This document shows, one piece after another, positions 14,733 to 23,706 of a DNA stretch of 37,300 nt. Source of the DNA: a virus; the IMG/VR virus record IMGVR_UViG_3300042863_000552, positions 1-37,300 of that record; one strand, 5' to 3'. The translations under genes were made by a program, and so were the position numbers. Below the pieces are notes generated by a model that worked only from the letters and a program-made list of their open reading frames with translations, did not search any database and was not told where the DNA came from. The stretch's first letter is position 1. Every line of letters begins with the position of its first letter.

Positions 14733-14763
14733 TTTTAAAAACCGCCTTAATTAAAAGGCGGTT
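14733..14763 (-). terminator. Strong terminator after the major capsid gene
   Basis: On the minus strand AACCGCCTT and AAGGCGGTT form a 9-bp GC-rich stem (6-base loop) followed by TTTTTAAAAC. Between the capsid stop (14774) and the next gene (14722) it can set the ratio of capsid to downstream proteins. Confidence 0.88.
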
Positions 14764-14773
14764 ATGTTAATAA

Positions 14774-15778
14774 TTATCCTACGTAAAGAACGTTGAATTT
14801 TTGATTTACAACGTGTGCAAAAATTGTAAAGATAACATCATAGAAGTAATCTTTTCTCGGCGCTGGATAAGGTGCAATATTAATGTTTGCATAGTCATCC
14901 ATTAAATCAGTACACCACATAAAGTTACTCGGTACACCTGCTATAATTACATTATCAGCTAAAGGTACAAATACAATTTCTACATCTAAATAGAAATATT
15001 TACCTGTTGCTAAATCAACACTAAACGTGTCTCTATAAGTTTGTGCTAAATTGAAATTATTAATTAATTTTTTAACACTTCTTGGAGCATAGATATATGG
15101 TTTTTCAGCACCTGCCAAAACTTCATTCGGAATAGCGTTGTAAACCTTTGCCATTTCAGTAGCAATATTTGTAGATGTTAAAGTAGTTCCTGCAACTTTA
15201 ATTCTTTTTCCAACTGCTGCTTTATTATAAATCATTTTTGCAGTTAATGAATCAAATAAAGTAGTTGGCATTGCTGCAACTAAAGTTTTTTCCGCAGCAC
15301 CTACTGACGTTTGACCTGTGCCTGCTGTTAAAGCTGCAACCGCAGTTTGTGTAGCGGCAGTTGCGCCATTCCAAAACTTATTCTCTGCATCTAAAGAAAT
15401 TAAAGGAGCAACACCATTTAAAACCAATCTATTAAATTCGTCTGAAACGTCATTAATTGCGCCTGGTCTCATATCTCTATTGAAACGAGTTGAACGTAAA
15501 TCGTCTGGTGTAAACTTGTCAATAAATTCAACTTTTACAGGTGTAACAACTGTATCTTCTAATCCAATATCTCCTGCTTCTGAACCTGTTGGATTAACAC
15601 TCCACGCCTGCATAGTTACAGAGTTAATGTTTTCTGTAATAACTCGACCTGCTTTTATTCCTGTTTCAAAAGAAACCAATCCTTTTTCAATTGTCTCATT
15701 TCTGAAAAGGATTTCAGCAATGATATCCTCTTTAAAGTCTGTAGGGATTTGCGCCCCTGTATAAGTAATTCCACTCAT
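14774..15778 (-). CDS. Major capsid protein
   Basis: 334 residues, HK97-like by pattern. The N-arm is followed by QAWSVNPTGSEAGDIG and by DKFTPDDLRSTRFNRDMRPG. A Gly/Ala/Thr-rich central loop lies near residues 140-165, and the C-terminal region reads IYAPRSVKKLINNF, then DVEIVFVPLADN. Context supports it: the XkdF-like protease/scaffold gene ends 13 bases upstream and a strong terminator follows. The Thr/Ala-rich composition differs from the acidic Asn/Lys-rich neighbours, as usual for capsids. Confidence 0.85.
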   Translation of the reverse strand: MSGITYTGAQIPTDFKEDIIAEILFRNETIEKGLVSFETGIKAGRVITENINSVTMQAWSVNPTGSEAGDIGLEDTVVTPVKVEFIDKFTPDDLRSTRFNRDMRPGAINDVSDEFNRLVLNGVAPLISLDAENKFWNGATAATQTAVAALTAGTGQTSVGAAEKTLVAAMPTTLFDSLTAKMIYNKAAVGKRIKVAGTTLTSTNIATEMAKVYNAIPNEVLAGAEKPYIYAPRSVKKLINNFNLAQTYRDTFSVDLATGKYFYLDVEIVFVPLADNVIIAGVPSNFMWCTDLMDDYANINIAPYPAPRKDYFYDVIFTIFAHVVNQKFNVLYVG

Positions 15779-15791
15779 CTTTTATTTGTTT

Positions 15792-16763
15792 TTAGTTTTT
15801 AAATCTTTTGTTGTGTTGTCTGAATTTTTCAAATGCGTTAGTAGGTTCTTTAACCTCTTTTGTCTCTGGTTTCGATGCTGTTTGTGCGCTCAAAGTTATT
15901 TCAGTTGCTTTTAGAAATTCTGCTTTAAGGTTTACATTGTTAGCCTCAATCATTTTACCGATTGCTACTAAAGTGTCGTTTTTAAAAGCGCTCAATTGTG
16001 CTTCCATATCCATTGGCTCTTCCTCTGTCTTTGGTTCTGCTTTCATTACTTCCGTAACTTCGCCACCAACTAAAACCAATGTTGTTCCGTCTTCGCCTGT
16101 ATATTTTCCGTCAGGCGCATCAATCGACAATTTAACAACTTCTTTAGGTTGCTCAACTATCGGTTGCTCTGTGCTTAACTCTACAACCTTTTCGGTTTCT
16201 ATGCCAAGCAAGGACTTAATCCCTTTTAAAATTTCATTTTCTTTACTCATTTTATAGTTATTTAATTTAAACTCTCCCTCAATAGAAATTCCTTTAATTT
16301 CTCCGCTTTTAATTTTTTCTCTTACCTCTTCATTTTCAACTTTCATAATTGCAAACCAAGTTCCAATAGGTAAATCAAATCCGTACTCATTCGATTTGTC
16401 TTGCTCAAATTCCTTAATCCAACTTTCTACAATTGTAACTCCGTTTAACTTTAAATCGGTATGCTCTGAATTACTATTACTTTGATGTCCGTTAATATGA
16501 AAATGTCTTTGTGCAAGTTCAATTGTTTCTTTTGGAAACATAATATTATATGGTTCGCCACTTTGCGAAACTCTTAATATTTTTTGATTAGGAATTAAAA
16601 CAGGTGTCATTAACAAGCCCTTTTCAATTTCTTTTAGCATTACAATTTCTTCCTCTTTAGATAGGTATATTCCAACCTCTTCAATTGCAGGTTCTTTTAC
16701 TAATGCGAAACCGAAAACCCCTCTTTTTTCTTCTGGGTTAAAATCTACTAAATACGTTTCCAT
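15792..16763 (-). CDS. XkdF-like prohead protease/scaffold protein
   Basis: 323 residues. Residues 1-165 match the XkdF-like domain: GVFGFALVKEPAIEEVGIYL, then QRHFHINGH, ESWIKEFEQDKSNEYGFDL and GTWFAIMKVENEEV. GISIEGEF at about 160 resembles the end of other prohead protease domains. The rest is acidic and Gln/Glu/Lys-rich (TEEEPMDMEAQLSAFKN and on to the C-terminus), as in scaffolds. It is likely to act inside the procapsid and then be removed. It lies immediately ahead of the major capsid gene. Confidence 0.75.
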   Translation of the reverse strand: METYLVDFNPEEKRGVFGFALVKEPAIEEVGIYLSKEEEIVMLKEIEKGLLMTPVLIPNQKILRVSQSGEPYNIMFPKETIELAQRHFHINGHQSNSNSEHTDLKLNGVTIVESWIKEFEQDKSNEYGFDLPIGTWFAIMKVENEEVREKIKSGEIKGISIEGEFKLNNYKMSKENEILKGIKSLLGIETEKVVELSTEQPIVEQPKEVVKLSIDAPDGKYTGEDGTTLVLVGGEVTEVMKAEPKTEEEPMDMEAQLSAFKNDTLVAIGKMIEANNVNLKAEFLKATEITLSAQTASKPETKEVKEPTNAFEKFRQHNKRFKN

Positions 16764-16819
16764 AACTCTATAACGAAATTAAATTAAAATCTTTGCTTTT
16801 TATTTGTAAGTTTTTTTTA

Positions 16820-16860
16820 TTACAGGTTTAAGGTTTAAACCGATTTAACTAAACCGATAC
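16820..16860 (-). repeat. Short direct repeats upstream of the capsid operon
   Basis: On the minus strand ATCGGTTTA occurs twice, 14 bases apart, followed by AAACC repeated 7 bases later. They lie about 60-100 bases upstream of the protease gene, where the late capsid promoter should be. A regulator binding site is possible; no convincing -7 box is seen. Confidence 0.35.
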
Positions 16861-16892
16861 TATTTGTAATCAATATAAATTACATTTATCTA

Positions 16893-16922
16893 TTGTAGAT
16901 TAAATAATAATTTATATATTTG
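16893..16922 (+). promoter_or_regulatory. Plus-strand promoter
   Basis: TTG (16893-16895), a 19-base spacer and TATATTTG (16915-16922) match the Bacteroidota promoter on the plus strand. The -33 box is ATTG rather than TTTG. Everything else in this genome is on the minus strand, so this would be the only plus-strand transcription unit. Confidence 0.55.
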
Positions 16923-16927
16923 TCCTG

Positions 16928-16992
16928 CCTGTGTATTTCTATTTTTACACTTAAAAACTCCTTGTGAACAATAGTAGCTTGGAGTTTTTTTT
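16928..16992 (+). ncRNA. Candidate plus-strand small RNA
   Basis: The promoter at 16893-16922 is followed after about 65 bases by a hairpin and an eight-T run at 16953-16992. No ORF is present. A GTGTA/TACAC stem (near 16931-16950) precedes the terminator stem. It lies between the tape-measure and protease genes. An independent RNA regulator or a bidirectional terminator with a fortuitous promoter are the two readings. Confidence 0.4.
16953..16992. terminator. Terminator after the tape measure gene, possibly bidirectional
   Basis: AAAAACTCC (16953-16961) and GGAGTTTTTTTT (16981-16992) pair over 9 bp with a 19-base loop. The plus strand has the eight-T run. On the minus strand the stem is followed by TTTTTAAG, so it can also end transcription from the tape measure gene, which stops at 16997. 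Confidence 0.7.
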
Positions 16993-16996
16993 ATTT

Positions 16997-19054
16997 CTAC
17001 AAAGTAGCATTTTTTACAATATTCCTATCCATTTCCTGTTGGTTTGTCATTTGTTTAGAAACCACAAACGCTTGAACAGGAGGTTGCTCTTTACCTAAAG
17101 TAGTCGCTATTTGATTAACTCCTGCATTACCTACTACATTAAATGTTGGTGCTTGACTTGGTGCTCCACCACCGCCACCAGCTCCGCCTGTTGAACCTGA
17201 GCTTGAAGACGCACTACCACTAGCTCCACTACCAGACAATAATTGTTTTGCTCTTGCTATATTTGAAACAACTGATAATCCTGTTGATGCATAAGATAAA
17301 ACTCTTGCAACTGTACCAATTCCAGGAACTAAAGGAAAAGCTAATTGTGCCGCCACACCTTCCGCATTTGCTAAAGTACTTGCTTTTGATATTGCCACTG
17401 CTGAATCAATAGCAATTTGTGTTAAAGCTATTCCTTTTGATATAACTTGACCTGCTTTAGTTTTTGCTAATCCACTTGCCTCTAATCCTTGAATTATATT
17501 ATTAAGATTTTCTTTTGATTTTGCAATTACACTATCTTTATTTTTTTCAAATTCAATTTCTTCAGCTGCTACTTTCTCTCTTTTCTTCTTCGCTTCCTCA
17601 TTCCTTGCAATAGATTTTTCAGCTTCTTTAGCCCAATAATCTAATTCTCTTTGTTCATCTTCTGCTTTAAACTTATCTTGTAATTCTTTTTCTTTTGTAC
17701 GTTGCGCTTCTTTTAAAGCGGTTGTGTCTTGTCCGTATTTATTAGCTTCTTCAATTAATAATCTATATTGTTCCTGTACTTGTCTTATTTCCTCTGCTCT
17801 ACGTTCCGCCTCTGTATTTATTTCGCCTAATCTAATACGTTCTAATGCTTCGGCTTTTTGCTTTGCTAATTCTATTTCTTTGTCCGCTATTTCTTTTGCC
17901 TTTGCTTTGCTATCTTTAGCCTCTTGTAGATTTATTTCATTAATAGCTAATCTATATCCTGCTCTGTCGTTTTTTAATTTAGTTAATGCTTCTTGACTTT
18001 CTTTAATTGTTGCCTCTCCATCTGCTTTTACTTGTTCAGGGTCAAATCCTAATTTAGCTAAATAATCTACAGCTTTATCTCCTAATGTTTCGTCTAACTT
18101 ACTTTTTATATTAATGCCAGGAATTTTATTTAATAAATCAATAATACCATTAATAGATTCTGCACCTGTTTTATATAAAAATCTTAAAGGAGTTGAAACA
18201 AAATCAATATAAGATTTAAGAAGTTCATAGTTTCTTTGCGCTCCTTGAACAGCTAACTTATTTGTTTGTATTTGATTTTTTTGATTTATTTCAGTAGCTA
18301 AAATAGCCTCGTCAGTTTGTTTTATTTTAATAGCTAATATTTCTTTTTCACTTTTACCTTGAAGTTTTAAAATATTATCTTGAGCGCCTATTGTTTTTAA
18401 TTTTTCATTTTGTAAGTTTACATTTTTTTGACTATCTGCATTAAGTTTCTTTTGCTCTTCACTAACTCCACTAACCGCTTCTTTAATATCATCCCAATAA
18501 GCATAAATAGTTCCTAATGCAATAACTAATAAACCAATTCCTGTACTACCAATAGCTGTTTTTATTCCTTTAAAAGCATCAATAGCAACCGCTTTTAATT
18601 GTTTAAACGAACGCCCTGCATCTTCTAATCCTGCCAAACCATCAGCTAAAGCCATTGCGGATTGAACTTTTAAAAGTTGTTCTTGCACGTCTTCACTTTC
18701 AACTCCAATTAATCCCATCGCACCCTGCACCGCTCCGAAACCACTTGCAACTGATGATAATGCTTTTGATGTTGCTAAGAAAGTTCCCTCGCCTTTAAAC
18801 GCTTGAACTGCATCGTTAGCATCTTCAATTTTATCTTTTAATTCTGCTGCACGTTTAGCAGCGTTAATAGCTTCTTTTGAAGTTTCGCCAAACTTCTCAT
18901 TCATTTGCTGAACTTCTGTTATAGCTTCCCTTAATTGTGCTTTTAAAGATTTGGTATTTTTTTCTACGTCTTCAAATGTTTTACCCAACGAGGCAATTCC
19001 ACCTTGCGCATTTAATACGTCAACATCAATTTCAATTACCTTTTTGAGTGCCAT
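16997..19054 (-). CDS. Tail tape measure protein
   Basis: 685 residues. The N-terminal 80 residues are coiled coil (SLKAQLREAITEVQQMNEKFG). A Gly-rich hydrophobic region lies near 95-190, with the segment TAIGSTGIGLLVIALGTIYAYW. Long Glu/Lys coiled coils span about 380-510, and a second hydrophobic part lies at about 540-610. A Ser/Gly linker (about 615-640) precedes the tail. This is the standard make-up of siphovirus tape measures. At roughly 0.15 nm per residue the tail would be near 100 nm (established rule). It overlaps the preceding 49-residue gene by 19 bases. Confidence 0.85.
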   Translation of the reverse strand: MALKKVIEIDVDVLNAQGGIASLGKTFEDVEKNTKSLKAQLREAITEVQQMNEKFGETSKEAINAAKRAAELKDKIEDANDAVQAFKGEGTFLATSKALSSVASGFGAVQGAMGLIGVESEDVQEQLLKVQSAMALADGLAGLEDAGRSFKQLKAVAIDAFKGIKTAIGSTGIGLLVIALGTIYAYWDDIKEAVSGVSEEQKKLNADSQKNVNLQNEKLKTIGAQDNILKLQGKSEKEILAIKIKQTDEAILATEINQKNQIQTNKLAVQGAQRNYELLKSYIDFVSTPLRFLYKTGAESINGIIDLLNKIPGINIKSKLDETLGDKAVDYLAKLGFDPEQVKADGEATIKESQEALTKLKNDRAGYRLAINEINLQEAKDSKAKAKEIADKEIELAKQKAEALERIRLGEINTEAERRAEEIRQVQEQYRLLIEEANKYGQDTTALKEAQRTKEKELQDKFKAEDEQRELDYWAKEAEKSIARNEEAKKKREKVAAEEIEFEKNKDSVIAKSKENLNNIIQGLEASGLAKTKAGQVISKGIALTQIAIDSAVAISKASTLANAEGVAAQLAFPLVPGIGTVARVLSYASTGLSVVSNIARAKQLLSGSGASGSASSSSGSTGGAGGGGGAPSQAPTFNVVGNAGVNQIATTLGKEQPPVQAFVVSKQMTNQQEMDRNIVKNATL

Positions 19055-19185
19055 TGTCTTTTTATTTTATTTTTTAAACCTTTAAAATCTTTTGGTAATT
19101 CGTACTTACCTTTTGCTATTTCTACATTTTTGCTGACGTTTAGAAAGTCGTCTTGTTGTAGCAATTTTATAATAATTCCTATCAT
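19036..19185 (-). CDS. Small basic protein ahead of the tape measure (49 aa)
   Basis: MIGIIIKLLQQDDFLNVSKN begins a basic frame ending NKIKRQWHSKR. Its ATG overlaps the stop of the 758-residue gene (TAATG) and its end overlaps the tape measure start by 19 bases. The coupled arrangement supports translation. The function is unknown. Confidence 0.5.
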   Translation of the reverse strand: MIGIIIKLLQQDDFLNVSKNVEIAKGKYELPKDFKGLKNKIKRQWHSKR

Positions 19186-21461
19186 TATGGTTCTTGTATT
19201 ATGTCGATAAATCGAGTTGATGTTACTGCTCCGTTGTTGTAATAATCTATTTCTATTTGCGTTTGTTTTACGTTTCCTGTTCTATTTTGCGTAACATTAT
19301 TTTTTAATGTAGTATCTTCATTGTAAAAACTTGAAGTAACACCATTATACTTAAATCTAAATGAATCATTTTTACCAATAAAAAATGTTGTTTCAATTGT
19401 TTGCGCATCCGCACTTAAATTATATCGTGTTTTTAGCGCAAATGGTTGCTCTACAGGTCTAAAATCTGTAATTAATTCAAAATTTACCTCGCCATTTGTT
19501 AGATTTGAACTAAAATTATTGATAGTATATTTCTTATCTTTGTAAATTATCCTATCGTTTAGCTTAATATCGGATAACATTGTAACAGGAATTTTTGTTT
19601 TTAAGTTTAAAATCCTGCATCGAATGTCATAAAGCCCACCAATATAATTTTTATACCATAAAAAGAATAGTCCGTTTGTTGCTAATGCGTTGGGATTGTT
19701 TACGCTTTGCTCCTCTCCCCAATTTAACGACGCTATTGTACTACCTGTTATTAACTCATTACTAAACTTTCGATATGTTGAAATGTTGTTATAGTTAGTA
19801 TCATCAAAGAATTTAATCGGTGTTGGTAAAACTACGCCCTCGTTCATATACATTAGCATAGGTTTTGGCTTATATGCGTTTTGGTCTTTATCGATTAACG
19901 ATGCAGTAACAAAATTATATCCTGTTGTTTTCTCAAACATTACATTCTCGAACGGACTTTTAATTTCATAACTCGAACTCTCATTGCTTAATAAATCGCT
20001 ATACTCTAAATCTCCATACTCACGATTAAATAAATTTCTAAAAGCGTTGTTTAAAATGTTTTCGCTTTTTTCGTGCATAAACGATAATTTCTTAAATAAC
20101 TTCGGTCTATTAATATCAATACTATCTGTTACAACATAAGGCGTTATGTCTGTATATTTACCAAATGCGTAGTAAAGGTCAAGCGGTGCAAGTTCAAAAT
20201 TATTAACGCCTTTTGGTATGATAGTAAGATTAAACATTTTAATAATTCCCATAACGAAATCAACTACTTTTATTTTAGGTAAATAAGTTTGTATGTTTAT
20301 TTCGTTTGCGGTTGTTTGCGATGTTGAATATCCTCTACGTGTTTCAGAAGTTATTCCACTTGCAAACCTATATTTAACGTTAACCATTTCTGCTGAAAAT
20401 GTCATCGGTGTTGCGCTTTCAACTTCAAATGTAAATTTGCCTTGTATATTTTCCGCTCCGTTTCTCCACCAATCCACAAATAATAACGTTTGCGTACCTA
20501 CTAATCCGTTAAAGGTTGTAAATATCGAACCATTAACAAATGCAGTATTATCATAAATTCTAACAACTACTTTATATTGTATTGCTGGATTTGTTGGTGT
20601 TACAATTATTCCTGTTTTTTGATAGTCAACTATTGCGCCACTTTGAAAACTAAACTTCGCAAAATAGGTGTCATTAGTTAAATCAAGTTCTGGAAACGTA
20701 GCACTTACACTTGTCCAATTAATCTTAACAGGCGGTGTGTAATTAATCGTGTTTTCGCTATTCTTACAATACAAATATAAATCTGTAAAGTAGGTTGTAT
20801 TTAAAAAGAAACCCTCAAAAGTAATTCCGTACCTATTACCGATAAACTCGAATATTCTTGAAACAGGTATTGCAGGAAATAAATCAGAGAATACAACCGA
20901 ACGATTTAAAGCACCTCCAATTGTTACATCGTTTGCACTTCCTGTTAAATACTCATACCTACGATTTGGGTTTATAATTGGATAACGAACATCGTCTAAT
21001 ATAGAACCATCGATACGCCCTACTACTTCACTATAACTATACGGGTGATTTAAACTTGAATAATCTAAAACAGACAACTCTTCTTCTTTGAATAAGTCTT
21101 TTAATTGTTTTGCTTGTCCATAGAAAGTAATCGTAAAACTTTCTATTTCGTTTGCTTTCTCGTTTGCTTTTTCAATTTGTATTTGTCCGTTACGAAATGG
21201 AATAGTATCAAGTTCGATTTTAGCATCGTATCTAATGCGGTGGTCGAATGCATCGTTAACTACTCCGTTATCATTCCAATAGTTAAAAATAATATTATTG
21301 TTTGGACTTGCAGGAATAGTGAAACTTTGCGAAAAATCTGTAAAGACTTTCGATAAATCGTTAATATTTTGAATAGAACTATTTACCGAAATTGTTTCGT
21401 CTTTAAACAAATCAATTCGTTTATATTTATCGTTTACTTTTATGTAAATTTCTACACTCAT
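19185..21461 (-). CDS. Tail / baseplate protein (758 aa)
   Basis: Predominantly beta. The N-terminal part (MSVEIYIKVNDKYKRIDLF, then DFSQSFTIPASPNNNIIFNYW) is a signature of large tail proteins encoded ahead of the tape measure in Bacteroidota phages. An RYPIINPNRRYEYLTGS region follows. The middle has FKFSFQ-type repeat strands, and the C-terminus resembles an oligosaccharide- or baseplate-binding beta domain. It probably builds the baseplate or tail tip. It overlaps its neighbours by 4 bases and 1 base. A catalytic site is not evident. Confidence 0.6.
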   Translation of the reverse strand: MSVEIYIKVNDKYKRIDLFKDETISVNSSIQNINDLSKVFTDFSQSFTIPASPNNNIIFNYWNDNGVVNDAFDHRIRYDAKIELDTIPFRNGQIQIEKANEKANEIESFTITFYGQAKQLKDLFKEEELSVLDYSSLNHPYSYSEVVGRIDGSILDDVRYPIINPNRRYEYLTGSANDVTIGGALNRSVVFSDLFPAIPVSRIFEFIGNRYGITFEGFFLNTTYFTDLYLYCKNSENTINYTPPVKINWTSVSATFPELDLTNDTYFAKFSFQSGAIVDYQKTGIIVTPTNPAIQYKVVVRIYDNTAFVNGSIFTTFNGLVGTQTLLFVDWWRNGAENIQGKFTFEVESATPMTFSAEMVNVKYRFASGITSETRRGYSTSQTTANEINIQTYLPKIKVVDFVMGIIKMFNLTIIPKGVNNFELAPLDLYYAFGKYTDITPYVVTDSIDINRPKLFKKLSFMHEKSENILNNAFRNLFNREYGDLEYSDLLSNESSSYEIKSPFENVMFEKTTGYNFVTASLIDKDQNAYKPKPMLMYMNEGVVLPTPIKFFDDTNYNNISTYRKFSNELITGSTIASLNWGEEQSVNNPNALATNGLFFLWYKNYIGGLYDIRCRILNLKTKIPVTMLSDIKLNDRIIYKDKKYTINNFSSNLTNGEVNFELITDFRPVEQPFALKTRYNLSADAQTIETTFFIGKNDSFRFKYNGVTSSFYNEDTTLKNNVTQNRTGNVKQTQIEIDYYNNGAVTSTRFIDIIQEP

Positions 21462-22477
21462 ACGTAGTTATTAATTAATGGTGTTGACAATTCAAAATCA
21501 ATTTCGTAATTAATTACTTTATCATTTAGGTTTGTCTTTTCAATGAATGATGAAGTTTTAACGACTGCTTTGCCATCTGTGATAGTATCGGCACTTATTA
21601 AATGTACGTACTCGCTTAACAATAATTCCTTAATCAACAACTTTATTCCCTCATTAACCCAACCTGTATTTAGTTTTACGTTTTGCGTTCCATTAATATT
21701 TAAAGATTGTTTTAATCCTTGTAAATTGTAATCAGTACCTTTTACTTCGTTACCTATTGTTGACTTTTTAAAGAATGTTAATTTAGATAAGCCACCTCTC
21801 GAATTTATAAAAGAAACTACAAAAGGTGTAAATTTAGGCTCACAAACATTTTCAACGTTATACGTTTCGTATGGTATGTAATCCGTTCCGTTAAATATTT
21901 GTAGTTGCACTTGGTTACTATCAATAAAAAAAGCGTTATCTATTGTTAAAGGCACTTGAACTAATTCAACTCCTGTGCCTGTATAATCTACAAAATCAGT
22001 TCCTAAACTACTTGTATAAACAACTCTTAAAGTAGTGTATAAATCAAAATCAAATACCACATCAATTTTAGGAATTAAAGAACCAAATACTATAAAATCG
22101 TTAGGTCTAAAATAACGTTTATCGTATTCGGCAATTAAAGTAGTAGGTAAATTAATATCACCATTTACATATCCATAGGCACTTACATATTCCAACTCCT
22201 CATCAAGAATCCAATCAGTAACAAGTTTATAATATTTTTTTACTTTAACGTTAACAACTCGATTAGTGTTACTTGTTTTATCAGCTACAAATGGACTAAT
22301 ATTATATTTTCCTTTGTATTGAGTAGGTGTGAAAATTTCCTTTTCAATTATATGCGTTGGTGTTGTTGGTTCGGTTGCTCCTAAATTCCAAATAAACAAC
22401 TCTATTTTTGTTGCTATTTGCGAAACATCCGCATCAACTTCAATTATAAATGGCGTTCGACAATAAAATAAATTCAT
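21458..22477 (-). CDS. Tail protein (339 aa)
   Basis: Beta-rich. It begins MNLFYCRTPFIIEVDADVS, contains PKIDVVFDFDLYTTLRVVYTS, and carries CEPKFTPFVVSFINSRGGLS near residue 215. The C-EPKxTPxxVxFxNxxG segment recurs in paired tail proteins of flavobacterial phages. It is encoded between the neck/tail-completion genes and the 758-residue tail protein and overlaps both by 4 bases. A distal-tail or baseplate role is inferred. Confidence 0.55.
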   Translation of the reverse strand: MNLFYCRTPFIIEVDADVSQIATKIELFIWNLGATEPTTPTHIIEKEIFTPTQYKGKYNISPFVADKTSNTNRVVNVKVKKYYKLVTDWILDEELEYVSAYGYVNGDINLPTTLIAEYDKRYFRPNDFIVFGSLIPKIDVVFDFDLYTTLRVVYTSSLGTDFVDYTGTGVELVQVPLTIDNAFFIDSNQVQLQIFNGTDYIPYETYNVENVCEPKFTPFVVSFINSRGGLSKLTFFKKSTIGNEVKGTDYNLQGLKQSLNINGTQNVKLNTGWVNEGIKLLIKELLLSEYVHLISADTITDGKAVVKTSSFIEKTNLNDKVINYEIDFELSTPLINNYV

Positions 22478-23004
22478 ACTTTTAAACTTTGTTTCATTAA
22501 TTTTTCTAAATCCAATCCGTAGCTTTCTATAACTTCGTCGGGTAACTTTTTAAATCCTTGTTCAAATGGTTTACTAAAAAAGAAACTCGGTTTAATTCCT
22601 TTTTGATATATTGAACGAGTAATTAAAAATGCGGTACTTTCATAACTCATAAACTTTCCGCTTTCCCTGTCTTTAAATTGGAAACGTCTTGCTTTAACCC
22701 ACTCTAATATTCCACTTGTTAAACCGCCTTTTTTACCTGTACCACTTCCAAATCGAAACGGACTATTAGGTGCTTTTGCTGAACTGCTTTTACCTTTAAC
22801 TCCTTTGTCTTGGAACTCTCCATACTCTTCCATTTCAAAGTAAATACCAATTGAGTTTTTATTTACAACCGAATCACCTTTGATTGAATTATAAAGTTTC
22901 TTTTTTACATTTTTATCAGTTCGTGTTAAGTTACTTTTACTTTGTTGAACTACAAACTTTGTAAATTTAGAAAGTGTTTTATTTAATTCATCGTTAGCAT
23001 CCAT
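22474..23004 (-). CDS. Neck / HK97 gp10-like tail-completion protein
   Basis: About 176 residues from the second good ATG (23004; MDANDELNKTLSKFT). An upstream ATG at 23052 would overlap the previous gene by 59 bases, so I prefer 23004. A basic helix (QQSKSNLTRTDKNVKKKLYNS) precedes a YFEMEEYGEFQDKGVKGKSS loop, then the IKPSFFFSKPFEQGF helix. The Y-x-x-F-x-x-x-G-x-K-x-x pattern and size fit gp10-like neck proteins that join head to tail. Confidence 0.6.
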   Translation of the reverse strand: MDANDELNKTLSKFTKFVVQQSKSNLTRTDKNVKKKLYNSIKGDSVVNKNSIGIYFEMEEYGEFQDKGVKGKSSSAKAPNSPFRFGSGTGKKGGLTSGILEWVKARRFQFKDRESGKFMSYESTAFLITRSIYQKGIKPSFFFSKPFEQGFKKLPDEVIESYGLDLEKLMKQSLKV

Positions 23005-23461
23005 CACAACAAACATTTGTATCGTTATCAGGATATTGTAAAACGATTTCAATAGTCATTCCATCCATTCCGTTAGTATACGCTTTAAAAAATATTTGTG
23101 GCTCGGTTGCACTAATAAATTGTATATCAAAATCATTATTCAATAAACGTAACTTCTTAACCAAATTATTTAATACAGAGTGCGCACATTGAATGTTATC
23201 TACTCGATTATCGTTACCCTCTAATTTGTTTGTAATCGTTGTTTTAACGTCATCACGTTGCGTAATAAATAGTACTTCAAAACCAATTGTTTTAGTTTCA
23301 AAGTTACTCGATACTATTCCAATATTAACTAAATTATAAATGTTCTTTTTATTAAAATCTATATCGTCATCAGTTTGAAATATAGTAATAGTATTTACAT
23401 CTATATCCTCGTTTAAATATCCTACTAATAACTCTAAACAATTACTAACTGCGTTTCTCAT
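22994..23461 (-). CDS. Tail terminator-like protein (155 aa)
   Basis: Mixed alpha/beta. MRNAVSNCLELLVGYLNEDI is followed by TIGFEVLFITQRDDVKTT, NLVKKLRLLNNDFDI and a final CCDGC. The last residues (NVCCDGC) form a Cys cluster that may bind metal or be disulfide-linked. Its position between the chaperone pair and the gp10-like protein suggests a tail-terminator or joining role. It overlaps the frameshifted chaperone end by 17 bases. Confidence 0.5.
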   Translation of the reverse strand: MRNAVSNCLELLVGYLNEDIDVNTITIFQTDDDIDFNKKNIYNLVNIGIVSSNFETKTIGFEVLFITQRDDVKTTITNKLEGNDNRVDNIQCAHSVLNNLVKKLRLLNNDFDIQFISATEPQIFFKAYTNGMDGMTIEIVLQYPDNDTNVCCDGC

Positions 23462-23706
23462 TTGCTTTAATTTGTCTTATCTCCTCTTTGTTTTTGTCTT
23501 GTAAAAACTCTAAATGTGTTAAGAATTGATATATTGTGAGTTTGTAAACCTCATCGTGTTTAAATCTATCTCCTCCAGCAACTGCGTCAATTGAGATATA
23601 CCAACCCCATTTTTGGCTAAAATAGTTTTCTCCTCCTCCGTTGTCACTCGCTCCAAATATTGAGGAATATAATTCTTTAATTCCGTCCCTAAATTCCAAA
23701 AAAAAA
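23445..23706 (-). CDS. Frameshifted C-terminal part of tail assembly chaperone (GT-type product)
   Basis: An open frame of 84 codons, overlapping the 217-codon gene in the -1 frame, has no ATG near its start, only TTG. It reads GASDNGGGENYFSQKWGWYI, then SIDAVAGGDRFKHDEVYKLT. This WGWY...GGD...FDEVxKL pattern is that of the C-terminal module of fused tail chaperones in Bacteroidota phages. A -1 slip on the nine-T run (23698-23706) would join residue 158 of the first protein to this frame, giving a product of about 241 residues. In known systems the shorter and longer proteins assemble the tail around the tape measure. Confidence 0.75.

Noticed and set aside
15318-15764. Long plus-strand ORF (149 codons) antisense to the capsid gene
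   Set aside because: Lies wholly in the capsid coding region with no start context; similar shadows occur under other genes.
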